From: Ischnura elegans
Taxonomy: Eukaryota > Arthropoda > Insecta > Odonata > Coenagrionidae
Assembly (NCBI RefSeq): GCF_921293095.1
Contig: NC_060257.1
Coordinates: 56,022,968-56,086,967 of the forward strand
Reading direction: 5' to 3'
Length of the DNA stretch: 64,000 nucleotides
Each line of letters starts with the position of its first letter. Positions within the stretch are counted from its first letter, which is position 1. Positions 1 to 55,594 of this stretch are shown one piece after another. A model generated the notes under the pieces. The model ran no database searches. It was not told the DNA's origin and saw only the letters and a program-made list of their open reading frames with translations. Made by a program: the position numbers and the translations under genes.

Positions 1-691
1 TATTGATTTAAATCGGATTTTATTGATTTAAATGAGATTTTTATGATTCTCCATTCGTCAAAAATTCAGTTATTTGCAAAACTAACTATTTGGGCAGCAT
101 ATTGGAGAATGATCGTTTGCAGGAACAATAAGAGGCAACATACTCTTAAACTTAATACAACATTTAGTCAATCAGGGGAGAGAACTATGGAAATGCCAAT
201 GGTATCAAATTAAAAATTACACCAGCATAATATAAAATTGCCATTGGAAGTATCAAATGTACTATATTCTGCGGTTCTAAAGCATATGAAGTTTAGAAAA
301 ATTCTGTTATTGCAACTTTGTATGGTGCCTACGCTTAGAAGTTAAATCAGAAAACAATTTTTTTCAACGGATACACTAGTATTCTAACCAAAGCCATTTT
401 TTTAAATTTTCATGTTACATGCATTCCTACCGTATCATTTCTACTTGAGAGCCACCATTGTGCTGATAACTGTCGATTCATTGTATTAATTAAGAAATAA
501 AAATCAAAATTTACACTTACAGCTTCCTTTTCTTGACTCTTTAAAAATCAAACATATAGATCACATTATGATTTAAATCACCTGATTTAAAAAAATAAAA
601 ATCAAGTGATTAAAATCGTGATTTAAATCATGATTAAAATCGTGATATAAATCATGATTTAAATCCAAGTGATTTAAATCAATCAACCCTG
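1..691. mobile_element. hAT-like non-autonomous element, copy 1 (left end cut by window)
   Basis: Near-identical to 48576-49295. The visible end is ATCAACCCTG, the inverted partner of CAGGGTTGAT at the other copy. Subterminal tandem runs of the self-complementary GATTTAAATC are seen at about 560-685. Lies in an intron of the helicase paralog. Confidence 0.75.
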
Positions 692-1144
692 GATGGCATT
701 AACAAGCCAATCTTCAACGTAAAATACAATTAAAACTAATCACATATTATCTTAGGCACAAAAAATGGTCTAAGATTCGAAATAGTATTGGAGACTGAGT
801 GTTTTCATAAGCAGGAAAAAAGGAAATGCTTATTTCAGCTTAATGTATTTCAAGCAAAAAAAAACATGAAAATTCAAAAGCATAAGGATTATTTCAAGGT
901 AGAAGACAAATTCTGACTCAGATTCACCGCATACAATCAAATAAGCTTATTGATATCGAACATTCATATCTCTAGTTGAGCAAAGATTTAAGATACTATA
1001 AATAATCAAAATGGATAAATATTTCAGCCATGAAGTAATGCAGCGTTAAGTAAAAATTTTTTAACAGCAAACAAATGAAATTATGATTGTACAAGGTACT
1101 TCTGATAGCCTATGGACTACCGCATAATACAACTACTGAACTCA

Positions 1145-15205
<14,061 letters not shown>

Positions 15206-15207
<2 letters not shown>

Positions 15208-15570
15208 CTTGGACAAATGCAGTAGTATTGCCAGAAATTCTGTCTTACGGCTGGCTAACCTTTCGGCAGAATGACCTAAGAGAAAGGACACATTAACTTC
15301 ATAGGAACCACTTTACCTATTAGATAATTTTGATTGGGAAAGAAATTTCTGTCTTTTAGCAGAATTAAATTACCACTAACCGGCAATATTAGTATTATAA
15401 ATAGCAATCTGTCTACCGCATAGTCCTCCCTACCCTGATGGAAAACACCTGAGTTTTGACGTAAAGTCCTATTGCTTGGCTCTCGACGAATAGCAGTCAA
15501 GAAAACCCTACATCCGCCAGGTGTCTCTGGCAACCATACACCGCTAAAATCAAAATTGGATGCGAGCAGA
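15206..15570 (-). other. Paralog exon 1 (mostly 5' UTR) and promoter zone
   Basis: A strong donor, AAGAT|GTAAGT, ends an exon at 15206. Its last two bases AT plus the first base G of exon 2 give ATG in frame with the helicase, so exon 1 would be 5' UTR plus two coding bases. A TATTTATAA-like motif on the minus strand lies near 15390. Exon 1's 5' end is not determined. Confidence 0.45.
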
Positions 15571-15604
15571 TGCAAGGGATGTCATTCGCAAAAAAGAACT
15601 CAAG

Positions 15605-16529
15605 CTTTTTTCATTAAAAAAATTTATTAAAACAATAGATACATAAAAATCACGTTATTATTAAAAGGTCACAATTAATAATTTTCGAATTTTCTTGAGT
15701 TATGCTGTCTATATAAATACTTTCAGATTCATCTGTTTTTGTACAGGCTGCTACAACAACAGTTTTTGTACAAAATAAAAAAAAAACAGAATGACACGAT
15801 AGAAGATCAAAATTCAATGCATTATAGCATCCACAAGTTCACTCAATCTAATACAATCTTGAATCAGTTCCACAATTTATTTCAAAACATTTCAGTATTT
15901 CACACATGGATTACTTCCATGAAGGCCAGAACTTCACGAATTAGCAGAGAACAAATTTCCAGAAAAGACTTTCATCCTTCACTGCACTCTCCCGATGATT
16001 TATAACGTTCCACATTTTCCATTTGGTAGATTTCACCCCTCACGCTGTAATGGAACCAAATACTCCGGATTAAAAATATTGAATACCCTCCTGATTTAGC
16101 CCTATAACTGAAAATGTTCCAAAGCAATCCAAAACCAGTACATAATGATCACAAGAATTATTTATTCACTGTAATCACTCAGACAATATTTTTCAAAGAT
16201 AACAAATGAAATAATGTACAGGTTTCATTAATATTAATAGGACAATTAATAAATACATTCCAACAACCATCTGAGTAAAAATTTCACTGTCAGTCTGGGA
16301 GCAATATCACGCAAAGTCAAAAATATATCACTTGTTGGTTTCTGTTGGCTACATCAAATATTGATAATAATCGAGACACAGCTGCATTTTCTTTTACACA
16401 TAATAACAGTTTCACAATACAAAACTAGCGATTTCACTATTACAACTTCTGAGCCTGCTCGAAGGATGCTTCTCATATTCACACTTCAAGTCTTCACACT
16501 CCAGTAGCTATTTCCAACCACATAATCCC
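15605..16529 (-). other. Probable spliced 3' UTR exon of DDX5
   Basis: On the minus strand, acceptor TTCTGTTGTTTTAG opens an exon at 16529. A polyadenylation hexamer AATAAA lies at 15628-15623. The DDX5 stop is followed after 27 nt by CAG|GTATAG, so exon 12 (ending 22834) could splice to this exon as non-coding 3' UTR. Alternatively, exon 11 (phase 1) could splice straight here, giving a short isoform with a 14-residue tail and TGA. Both are inference. The stretch carries no recognised TE. Confidence 0.4.
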
Positions 16530-19500
16530 CTAAAACAACAGAAAAACGATACCAAGAGGTTTAAGAATGATTATTTACTGGAGAGATGAAATTTACTTCA
16601 TTCAGATTAAGAGGTTAATTATGAAGACTTTGAAGCTACTGCAAACTAAAGTCAAGGCAAAGTAGAAATTTCTCTTATAAAATTGCTTGAGAGGAGCAGT
16701 GAATGAAAAACTACTAATAAATGAAGGTGAATTCAGAAACAATTAAGAAAATACTACATAGTGACGTGATTATCCTTCTGCTGTTAGAACCTAATAGTTC
16801 TCGGGACCTTTTTTCATTATTTTAAACTTATGAATCCTGCAATCACCTTGGTGACCACACTACTCATCTAAGTCAGATATCAACTCAACATTTGAAGAAA
16901 AACAATTGTAGCTTCTGAACAATTTTTAACATCAATAGCTCACTTTCTAGGCCGCTGTTAAATTTTCTTTCAACCCAAGCAACAACAGCCCATCCATCAC
17001 TCCCCACATAGCATCTATGTACAGGGATTCCCCAAACTATAGAATGTTCCTAAAAAGCATCATGTTCCGCAAATTTATTGTTAAAAGATAGGTGTATACA
17101 AGGCAATATAATTTACACTTGATACACCATTGGCTGACTTTTCTGGGGGCTATTCTACATTCAGGAGTATTAATTAATACAGTTGATATTACACACTGAC
17201 AGAATATCCAAGTGATTGCTATCTTTTGTAGAGGCAATTAGTTCATGAAAATACAGTCCGGCCGCCGAGAGTTGTCCAATGACAAGCAGAAGAGTCTAGT
17301 TCAGTGTAGGGGGCAAGGTTGCCAGGTAAGAAAGGGGAATGCTCATGTCATATGCACACATAATAGCTCCATGAAGAGGGAGGCCGGAAAGGACAATGAG
17401 TATGAAGGAGTCAAAGTAAGAATCCTTTGCTCTGGTGATTCGAAGAAAGGGCTTGTTTTGATGGTTCAGGCTTGTTTCGTACTTCATATGCATGTGGCAA
17501 CGTTGTGTGACTAGGCGACGGAGTGAGGTGCGTTTTGGGGACAGCGATTGGTTGCAAACCGTGCTAGTGCTGGATTTTCCGCCCCTCCTTTTGAGCTGTC
17601 ATCAGAAAACTCTCGTCTGCCAGACTGTAAAAAGGTAAATCATTACCTCTGCTTTTCTCATGGTTATAAAGACGTGGAATGAGAGTTTTGTCCAGTTCCT
17701 TAGATAACGTAAACATGAACATCTCCATAAGAACAAATGAAAGAGCAATCTTGAGACCCAGTATCCACACAAAAAATCAATGACAATTATTGATTTGCAT
17801 TTGAAAAAATTTCCGAGGAGACAAAAGGGAACAGGAGATCATGCACACAGAGATTTGCAAATGATATGTGTTTCCGGTAAATTTGTTCCCCACTTTCTTG
17901 AAACCAATCAAAAGAACATTCATTTGAATTCTATATGGGACTTCAAAAGAGATATTTTAAGAGATTCAATTTTTAAGTATTTACAAATTGTTGAGAGTAG
18001 GTAGTACAAATATGATCCAGAAATCAAGCAAGCATGAAGCCAGTGGAAGACTTCCAACTCTACCAGAGCCACCTTGCTCCACCTTGGCCAGGCTGTTAAC
18101 CCTGTACTTATATCAATAAGTGTTAAACACTTGTGAAATAGGGTTCAGAGGATATGCCCGGAACTTATAGTGTTCGGTGCAAGTCCTACATCATGACAAT
18201 GATCCAACACACTTGGCCTCGAGAGTGAACAGCTAGTAGGCCTCCATGGTTAAATCCCCACCCTCTGTTGTAACCAAACCAAGTCTTGTGAAACTTTACC
18301 CTCTCCCTGAAGATGAAGAAAATTTACAGACAAAGCATTCAGATGTTGTGAAGGCAGTAAAAAGAGCTATGCAAAGAGCACTAAATGATATCAAAGATGA
18401 AGAGTTCCAAAGTCGCTTCAAACAGTAGAAAAACTAACTTAACACATTGCGTACCGTGGTATTTAAATTCCTAGGAAAGCTGATTCTGGGTAGAGGTGTT
18501 GAGATTGGAAATGTGCCTTTGGTTTAAACATGGTTAAAAATCTAATGTTTAGAATATAACTTTACCTAATCAAATGTTATGATGCATCAATTCATTATGA
18601 ATAACGAACAACAACTGAAAACGTACTAACGAATACGTATTGTACGCTTTAAAATTGTTTAGGTTGACGCACCTAAATGACGAGAATCTTCGTCATCCGT
18701 CCGGAAGATTCGGGAAAAAAATGACGAGAATTCTCGCCGTCTGTACGCTACGTGTGAAAAAGTAAATTGCATTGGATGGAGAGAACTTTGAAACAATCTT
18801 GAAATAGAGATTATACCCAAATTTTAATACCAAAAGCAGAGGTTTTTTTGGGTGCCACATTGTATATTAATTACATGTGTTGATGCTTGACATAGACAGT
18901 GCGATAGAGACAAAAATGGCAAGACAAGATGACCGACAACTGACACTCTCCCTTCCTCCTGCCTCCACCATCCCATTACCCCTTCCCACCTCTTTGCCTT
19001 CCACCTCCCCCACCTACATACAATTGGGTATTTAAGGAGTTGTGGTATGTGTATTTGTAACCACCTGAGGATGATTCTAAGTTGTTTAAACCCAGGTGGT
19101 GATCAAGTTTTATTTTATTTATGTGGTGTAGTAAAAGTTTCCTCACTGAATAAATTTTGTGATGGAATACCACAAAGTTTCCCAAGATGGTGTTTTATTC
19201 TTATTATGGAATCACCATACCCTCACTTAGAGATTCAATAAAATGATTGGTTATTAGAATACAATTAAGAACTGCTAGCATTTGAAGTTGCTATACATTG
19301 TTTACTTATTCTCAAGGCTAAACCAAAGTCAGGAAGAGAACCAGTTAATATCCTTAATTTGTTTATCTATGGGTGTTGATGGATGCTAAAATTGCAGGAA
19401 CTGGAATTCAGATGGCCATGTATGCTGTATTGAAAAATTATCAATTCATGAGCTGATGAATAGAATTTAATTACTTCTCAATGTAACTATGTAATGTTGT

Positions 19501-19976
19501 TGGCACTGATTCATGGATGACTGATGGCAGAATTGAACAATTAGACACGAGAATGCACTAATACTTGTTATGGCTTTGGGAGACAGCACCTAAGCCCTAA
19601 AATCCTCTCTATATCTCCCACGTGCAGTTATTTCCATTTTTCACACACCCTTAGCAAGGGTAGTGGATACAGATGGATTCCTAATGAAAGGATGAACACT
19701 ATTTTTAGGGTACAGAAGATATTGATCTGCAAAGGAGATGCTATGTGGTTTGAGCAGGCTGAGTATGTTTCACGGCTTCCATTACCAACCATGAGCCATG
19801 TATATTGAAGTTGTAATTACGCACAAGTTCAACCTTATCATCCGTGCCCAAATTTTAACATTTAAAACATGCACTTGAAACTAATAATATTGATTTGAAA
19901 GAATGTAAAAATAATCACGAATGATAAACCCACAGGCTGTTAATTTGATAAACTGATTTATGATTTTAGAGAAATA

Positions 19977-20559
19977 CAGTGCAACCTCGATATAACGACA
20001 CCCCACGGTGCACTAATAAACACTCGCTATAGCAAATTGTCGCTTTACCAGAGGTGGAGCAAATAATAGCCAATATACCTGTTGCGAACAGATAAACAGG
20101 AACAGGAGTGGTGCGGCGACAGATAAACATCTATCCGATAAACGTTAGCATAAATCCAGACGAAAGGCGATGTTTTTTTGCATCACTAAATTTCTTTACT
20201 CAAATAACGACTAACTATTCAAACAATTTATAAGCGCCGCACTGAATAAAAATCATGCAAAGCATTGTTTTGTCAATCATTATATTTATCGAACGATAGT
20301 TTACCACATAAATTTGAGACTGAGCACTCCATTAACATCATTTCTAACAGATCGCTAGCAATTACAGAGGTTAAGGAGTCTTGATGAAAGTCTTCCGGTG
20401 GTGAAACCCTTGCTATGGAGAGAGCCAACACCGAAAGGATTTTGTAAAAACGAATTTTTTAACACGCTTATTATAGGGTCAATTGACGGTGCATCAGCTA
20501 TCTCTCGTAATAGCGGGGGTGTCGCTGTAGCCCGTACTCGCTTTAACGAGGTTCCACTG
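19977..20559. mobile_element. TA-flanked MITE family B, copy 1 (583 bp)
   Basis: Starts CAGTGCAACCTCGATATAAC and ends GCTTTAACGAGGTTCCACTG with TA on both sides. A second, very similar copy lies at 37892-38475. Confidence 0.75.
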
Positions 20560-20592
20560 TAATTTAGTAGATTTTAACATAGTATTCAAGTA

Positions 20593-20911
20593 CAGTTGAA
20601 GACCTCAAATCCGGAACCCAGAAACTCGGAAAACCAGAAATCCGGAACGTTGGAAAATTCCTCTGTGAAGTGCTTCAACTTGCCCCCTCATGGCACCACC
20701 CTCCGAGCCTTGTTCTGGGACGAGTAGCAAGTTAGCACACCCTACGAACATACGCTAACAACCTAGGCAGGGACACGTACGGATCTCAAATATCGAGCAA
20801 AAGAGCCTGAACGCATTAAAAAATTAATTAATTAACAAAATATAGAAGCTGAAGACCAGAAATCCAGAATCTCTTTGGTCCTAATCTTTACAGATTTGAG
20901 GTCCTCAACTG
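20593..20911. mobile_element. TA-flanked MITE family E (319 bp)
   Basis: Ends CAGTTGAAGACCTCAAATCC and AGATTTGAGGTCCTCAACTG, flanked by TA. It lies 33 bp from the family B copy. Confidence 0.7.
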
Positions 20912-22009
20912 TATTAGGAAAGTGACTGATCCTTCTGAGCTGTATAGTTTTTTTAAAAGACCTAGCAATCTAATAACATATAATAGCTAAATTCCTGAAA
21001 GAAAAATCACAGGAGAAATCTCCATTACTTTGGACCTCCAGTTACATCATCACGAATCCACCCCCTGAATTGAAATAGTAAGAAGCAATAGTTTTATCAT
21101 AGTGAGGCCACCAAGTAGCTCTAAAAGGTAAAATTTGTATAAATTCAGCATCTGATAGTCTGACATCTATGAATTCCCTAATCTCACATAGTAACTTATA
21201 TTAAAGCTTTTCAGCCGATTATCAATAGCAGCAACTGATAAAATTCATGCTTACTACCTAAAGTACATGAATTATGATAACTCCCGGACAGACAAGAGGA
21301 AATGAATTATTCCAATATAGTTGACAATGCATGAATATTAATTACAGGACACAATGGAAGTGGAAGTATAAGTGAAAAACAGATTGAAGTTAAAGCAACA
21401 AAATAAAAGCACCCCTTGACAATGGCCACCAAATGAACCTGAAAAAGCAATCAACATACAAGGGGAGAAATTACAAACAAATGGGAAATGCTTTCTTAAC
21501 AATGAGGTGGACAGGCTTTTCACATTAAAAAACACAACTTACAAACAATTTGAGTTACCCTTCCACTGGTATACAGGAGGGGGAGCAACCAACCAGGTGT
21601 GATGGAGTTGGTAGCATGTTGAGTTCTGGGGAGAAGGGACATGTAGAAATGTTTTTCCCATTTAAATGTGTGCTTTACATCAGGTTGCCAATTTATAATT
21701 AAGGACAACATGACAAAAGAGACTGAAGATGGTGAACTTTAAAGACCAGCCAATTGTGATAAGAGCTTGGATATAGAAAAAATAGAAATAAAAAAAACTG
21801 CTACAAACGACACTGTACAACAATAAATGAACCTACTTCCATTTTCAAAACTATGATTCCTGACGAGGGCATGCTTGTTGACACTGAGATTAGTATGGTG
21901 TTCAACATTTTCAATAGTGAAAGTTAACAAAATACTGCACCAAGAAATAACAGTTTATTCCATAACATAATAATAATGAGGGAAGAAATCCTTATCTTTG
22001 AAACAAATA

Positions 22010-22688
22010 CAGTAAAACCTCTATGTATTGAACCTCTTTACATCATAAACCTTCATACTTCATGCCACCCCTACGGTCTTGTCAGATTGACATGTAAATT
22101 TATAGGCAAACCTCTTTGTAGTGAACCTCTTTATCTCATAAAACCTCCACCTAACATACCAAGGAGACACCCATGAGACTGCCTAACTACCTCTGCAAAC
22201 TGTACCGAGACAACTAAAGACCATTAATGCAGCTGCGATTACGTACATTGAATGACATTTTCAGCAATAAATGTTTCACGCTTAATTTTTTCTTATACAC
22301 CTTTAATAAGTTGTAATTTTCACTTTAACCACTCGTCATGGCCATTTTGTTTCATATGAGAGCAAACCTAACAGAAAATAAGAAAAAAGGTATCCAACTA
22401 TCCTAATCATTTTAAGTGACTGTTGAATTAAGAGAGATCACATCATTTTCTCTTGAATCATGGTAAAAATCACACAATAGTGTTATCATTAAATAATTAA
22501 TATATGTTCACTAATGCATGCTTGTTTATTTTAATGCATAAATATAATGGTTTAAAAGACAGTAGTGCCTTTCATATCCAAAATATGAAAAAGTGGTGCA
22601 TATCACTAAAACCTCTATATAGTGAGCCTCCATTCATCAAATTGACCAAATTTTGTTCCCCTTCATTATGATTAAAGAGGTTTTACTG
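22010..22688. mobile_element. TA-flanked MITE family C (679 bp)
   Basis: Ends CAGTAAAACCTCTATGTATT and ATTAAAGAGGTTTTACTG with flanking TA. The internal phrase AACCTCTTTA recurs near the left end. It lies about 170 bp downstream of the DDX5 stop. Confidence 0.7.
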
Positions 22689-22861
22689 TATTAATCTGAG
22701 AACAACAAAAAAAAACACAATAGAGAAAAATAGACCTCCTGTGACCCAGAAACTAACAAACTGGTGCAAAACCCACAAGAGATAAATGGAAAAACATAGT
22801 TGGTTGGTTGAGTGACAAAAGGGGGGGCTATACCTGTTCAGGGCGGGTGGGTGCTTGCGCT

Positions 22862-52511
<29,650 letters not shown>

Positions 52512-52700
52512 TGTGTCTCTTAAGCTTCACAGTGAAACACCAGATCAAGGGACTCGAGGAAATTTTCTTGCAATACACTTTTAACACAAGCGTCTGTCCA
52601 CAAGAACTATGGCGTACGGTGCCGCAATGGCATTAATGTCACGGAAGTAACACCTTAAAAACGATTAAACTTTGGGTGTAGTTTCAGTGTCTCCGGTGCA
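52512..52700 (-). promoter_or_regulatory. DDX5 5' UTR / core promoter region
   Basis: The stretch upstream of the exon 1 ATG is richer in CG than the neighbouring introns and has no TE signature. It is taken as 5' UTR plus promoter by position only; no TATA box or initiator is clear, and the transcription start is not resolved. Confidence 0.35.
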
Positions 52701-54592
52701 CTTATGCCTCGTCATTTGAATAACACACTATCACCTTTTTTATACAAAATAAACTATTTTAATGTTGCATTCTGTTGCCTCTCCGCCTTCGACGACAAAA
52801 TTCACTCAAAATTTATTACCGACAAATGCGCATCGATAACTTCACGTTTACTCACATATCCAATGGGGCTTACACGGATGAATTCAGGGACACGGAAAGA
52901 GGAAAACTTGCAATGTTAACGTTAAGGATTCTATGGATTCACTTTTCAATACTCTATATTAATGCAATGAAGTGGCTTTCTCACCTGCAATCGCATCCCT
53001 GATAGTTGAATTTAGCTTTGGGGAAGTAAGATAGCATCGGGTGATGGGGGAGGGTTGTACTAAGGAGACCCTTGGGAGCTGTCAGTCCTTATAATTTTAC
53101 ATAATCATTGATTTATGTTTAATGTCGATAAAAGAGGTTGATACCTTCCCGATTTCAATTTATCCTACTATCTGAGTATTTTTAAATTGTGTAAATGCCG
53201 GTTGTCGTACGGATGTAAACATTTTTTTTCTTGTTTTTACATTCCTGTGTGATTTGCGCTCGATTGCAAATTCTTGTCTCCATTAATTCCCTTAGAAAAT
53301 TTTGACCCCAACAACTGGTAGGCAGTCGTACGGAGAACTCAATGTCGAGCCACCATGCCCATTCGACATGTCGGCAATGGATGTGTTAATGCATCAATGC
53401 TAATTTAAGAATATGGCTATGTCCCAGTCTAAACAGACTGTTGTTTAGGCTTTAGCTATGTATCAAGCAGCCAGTATGAGAAAGTGGAAAGAATTGCCAT
53501 ATCCACAGATGACCCCCTCAAAGCGACCGATGCCATTTGAGTGGATGGCATGCTCACTTTACATGTACTCATGTCGGCTTCATTCAGTGGAAAAAGCCTT
53601 TTGAGTACTTAGAAGTTTAATTATTGCCAATATAATCAGGTAAAATGAGCAGCTTATGGACTTATCTATTCATTTACAGTGAGAGGGTGCACAAAATCCA
53701 TTTTAGTCAAGCACTGAATCATCTGGTGAGGGTGGAGAATTGAATTTGCCTTCTAAGCCTTATCCAGAATTTTTTTAGTGAGTTCATTTGGAGAGGGAGG
53801 TACATTTCAGAAGTGGGTGATTTCTATAGAGCGTCACACAATTGAGACTATATTTAATCATAACATCCTAATTTTGGACCAACTCATCCGAAATGAAATG
53901 ACCATCTGAAGAAAGGATGCAAACAGGCTCCAGGAACACAGCCCAGTGCACTGAAGTTTTCTGTGATAGGAAAGTGTTCCAAAAAGCACCCTATATATTT
54001 AGCAGGCAATAGCCATGGTAAGCATTGACACTTCTTGCCCTTCAATGTATCTCCCAAGCTTTCCCCATCCCGGTGAGTGAAATGGCATGGCATGAAAAGT
54101 CATGTGCTGATGAGACACTACGATTGCCGAATGATGGACATGTCATCATCTCTTAGGAGCAATGTGGTACCAGTTTCTGAGTAACAAGCCAAAATTTTTC
54201 ATTTTTAACTTGAATTGGAATCCCAAAATTTCAAAACAATATGAAAATCGACACTCAAATTTCATTTCAAATTGAAGTGAAAAGGTACATTGTCCACTTC
54301 ACCTGAAAGATATAATGCCTGTGAAATTAGAGAGTGGAAATCACTCGAAGTTGGCCTGACAGATTAAACAAGTAGTTCATATTACATAAACACAAGTTCA
54401 TAAAATTAACTCAGTGGAAATCATCAAGATGTAATTCACTCCCTTTACAGAGCTTTTCCACCATGCCAAAACTACTAGTTTAAATGAGTATTTAAAGCAC
54501 CTAATTTTCCTATAGAGGATGACAGCATTTGACTTGAAATATTAATGAGCGTAACTATTAGGTGGTCTGAAAGAAACATGAGTAAGATGAAG
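52701..54592. other. Intergenic stretch between DDX5 and the Penelope fragment
   Basis: No ORF with recognisable content on either strand and no TIR pair seen. Possibly includes distal promoter of DDX5. Confidence 0.4.
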
Positions 54593-54603
54593 TTCTGATA
54601 AGC

Positions 54604-54800
54604 ATGATTAAAAATAAGTCACATACGGGTGTATGCCGCGTGTCGTGATGGAGATAGCCCCGACGTTTCGCGACCGCCTGCTGGTCACTTTTTCAAGGGA
54701 ATAATGTTAGGATTGGGTTTTTGCTGCCTTTTTATATTCCAGGTGGGAGGGGTGGGCAGAGGGTGTGGGGAGTAAGGACTGGAGGGGGAAGATAACGAAA
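54604..54800 (+). repeat. Left inverted terminal repeat of the Penelope-like fragment
   Basis: Reverse complement of about 55246-55443 with few mismatches. Its minus strand reads GTGACCAGCAGGCGGTCGCG then AAACGTCGGGG, a stem-loop followed by a GAAAC core as in hammerhead-bearing pLTRs. Confidence 0.7.
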
Positions 54801-54807
54801 CGGATAC

Positions 54808-55308
54808 GTGAAAGGTAGGACGGATAAGATCGGTAACATCCTCCGGAAATTTGACATTAAAGCCATTTTTAAACCACACGCCCAAGTACGACACCTCCTC
54901 GGAAATGCCAGGGATAGGACGCCACTTCAAATTGAAGGCGTATACGAAATCCCCTGCCGATCGTGTGAGAAGAAATACATCGGGGAAACCGGACGAACAG
55001 TCAAAACTCGGATAGAAGAACACAAGCGGGCCGTTCGACTGGGTTACCCTTCAAAGTCAGCCGTAGCGGAGCACAAAGTCTCCGGACATGCGATCAACTT
55101 CAAAAAATCAAGAGTCATCGCGAGGATAAAACATTTTAAAACCAGACTCATCCGCGAGGCCATAGAAATAAAGAAAAACAAGAACAACTACAATAGAGAT
55201 ACCGGATTAAGAATCAGCAATACTTGGAACCCAGTCATCCGCAACATTTCGTTATCTTCCCCCTCCAGTCCTAACTCCCCACACCCTCCGCCCACCCCTC
55301 CCACCTGA
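54808..55308 (+). CDS. Penelope-like GIY-YIG endonuclease domain fragment
   Basis: 166 codons. After a basic linker, EGVYEIPCRSCEKKYIGETG carries the VY...YIG form of the GIY-YIG motif with the paired cysteines (CxxC) found in Penelope-like elements. Then RTVKTRIEEHKRAV, with the catalytic-type Arg, and downstream SAVAEHKVSGHAINF, with the conserved Glu/His. The C-terminal part runs into the right inverted repeat, so its last codons are terminal-repeat sequence. It is the 3' end of a Penelope ORF; the reverse transcriptase upstream is missing, so it cannot move by itself. Confidence 0.72.
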   Translation: MKGRTDKIGNILRKFDIKAIFKPHAQVRHLLGNARDRTPLQIEGVYEIPCRSCEKKYIGETGRTVKTRIEEHKRAVRLGYPSKSAVAEHKVSGHAINFKKSRVIARIKHFKTRLIREAIEIKKNKNNYNRDTGLRISNTWNPVIRNISLSSPSSPNSPHPPPTPPT

Positions 55309-55443
55309 AATATAAAAAGGCAGCAAGAACCCAATCCTAACATTATTCCCTTGAAAAAGTGACCAGCAGGAGGTCGCGAAACGTCGGGGCTATCTCCATC
55401 ACGACACGCGGAATACACCCGTATGTGACTTATTTTTAATCAT
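55246..55443 (-). repeat. Right inverted terminal repeat of the Penelope-like fragment
   Basis: Inverse of 54604-54800. On the plus strand it holds GTGACCAGCAGGAGGTCGCG followed by AAACGTCGGGG. Confidence 0.7.
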
Positions 55444-55594
55444 CATGAGCCGCGAAAGCTTCAATCAAGAAATTCTGATAAGCATGTCCTTAAAATATAA
55501 TATCAGCTAATTACAGTCATGTTTAAGGTAGGAATTTTTCCAGGCATATTTCGACTTATATAAAAATTATCATTTGGGAGATATACAAAGACAA

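Larger units (their letters stand above)
16530..22833. other. Intergenic or 3' UTR intron, no coding gene seen
   Basis: AT-rich stretch with MITEs at 19977-20559, 20593-20911 and 22010-22688. A hairpin ACCACCTG...CAGGTGGT lies near 19060-19102. Short ORFs such as 18246-18428 (+) carry no recognisable domain. If the spliced 3' UTR is real, this is the last DDX5 intron. Confidence 0.5.
54593..55486 (+). mobile_element. Penelope-like element fragment with inverted terminal repeats
   Basis: Direct repeats TTCTGATAAGCATG at 54593-54606 and 55473-55486 flank an 866-bp insert. The left about 195 bp (from 54604) is the reverse complement of the right about 195 bp (to 55443), like the split, inverted pLTRs of Penelope-like elements. 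A GIY-YIG endonuclease ORF lies between; the reverse transcriptase is absent. Lies between MARCHF6 and DDX5. Confidence 0.75.

Noticed and set aside
18246-18428. 60-codon plus-strand ORF ending in a charged helix-like segment (AVKRAMQRALNDIKDEEF)
   Set aside because: Vaguely recalls the end of a mariner-type transposase, but the upstream part does not fit and no TIRs were found. Not enough to call.
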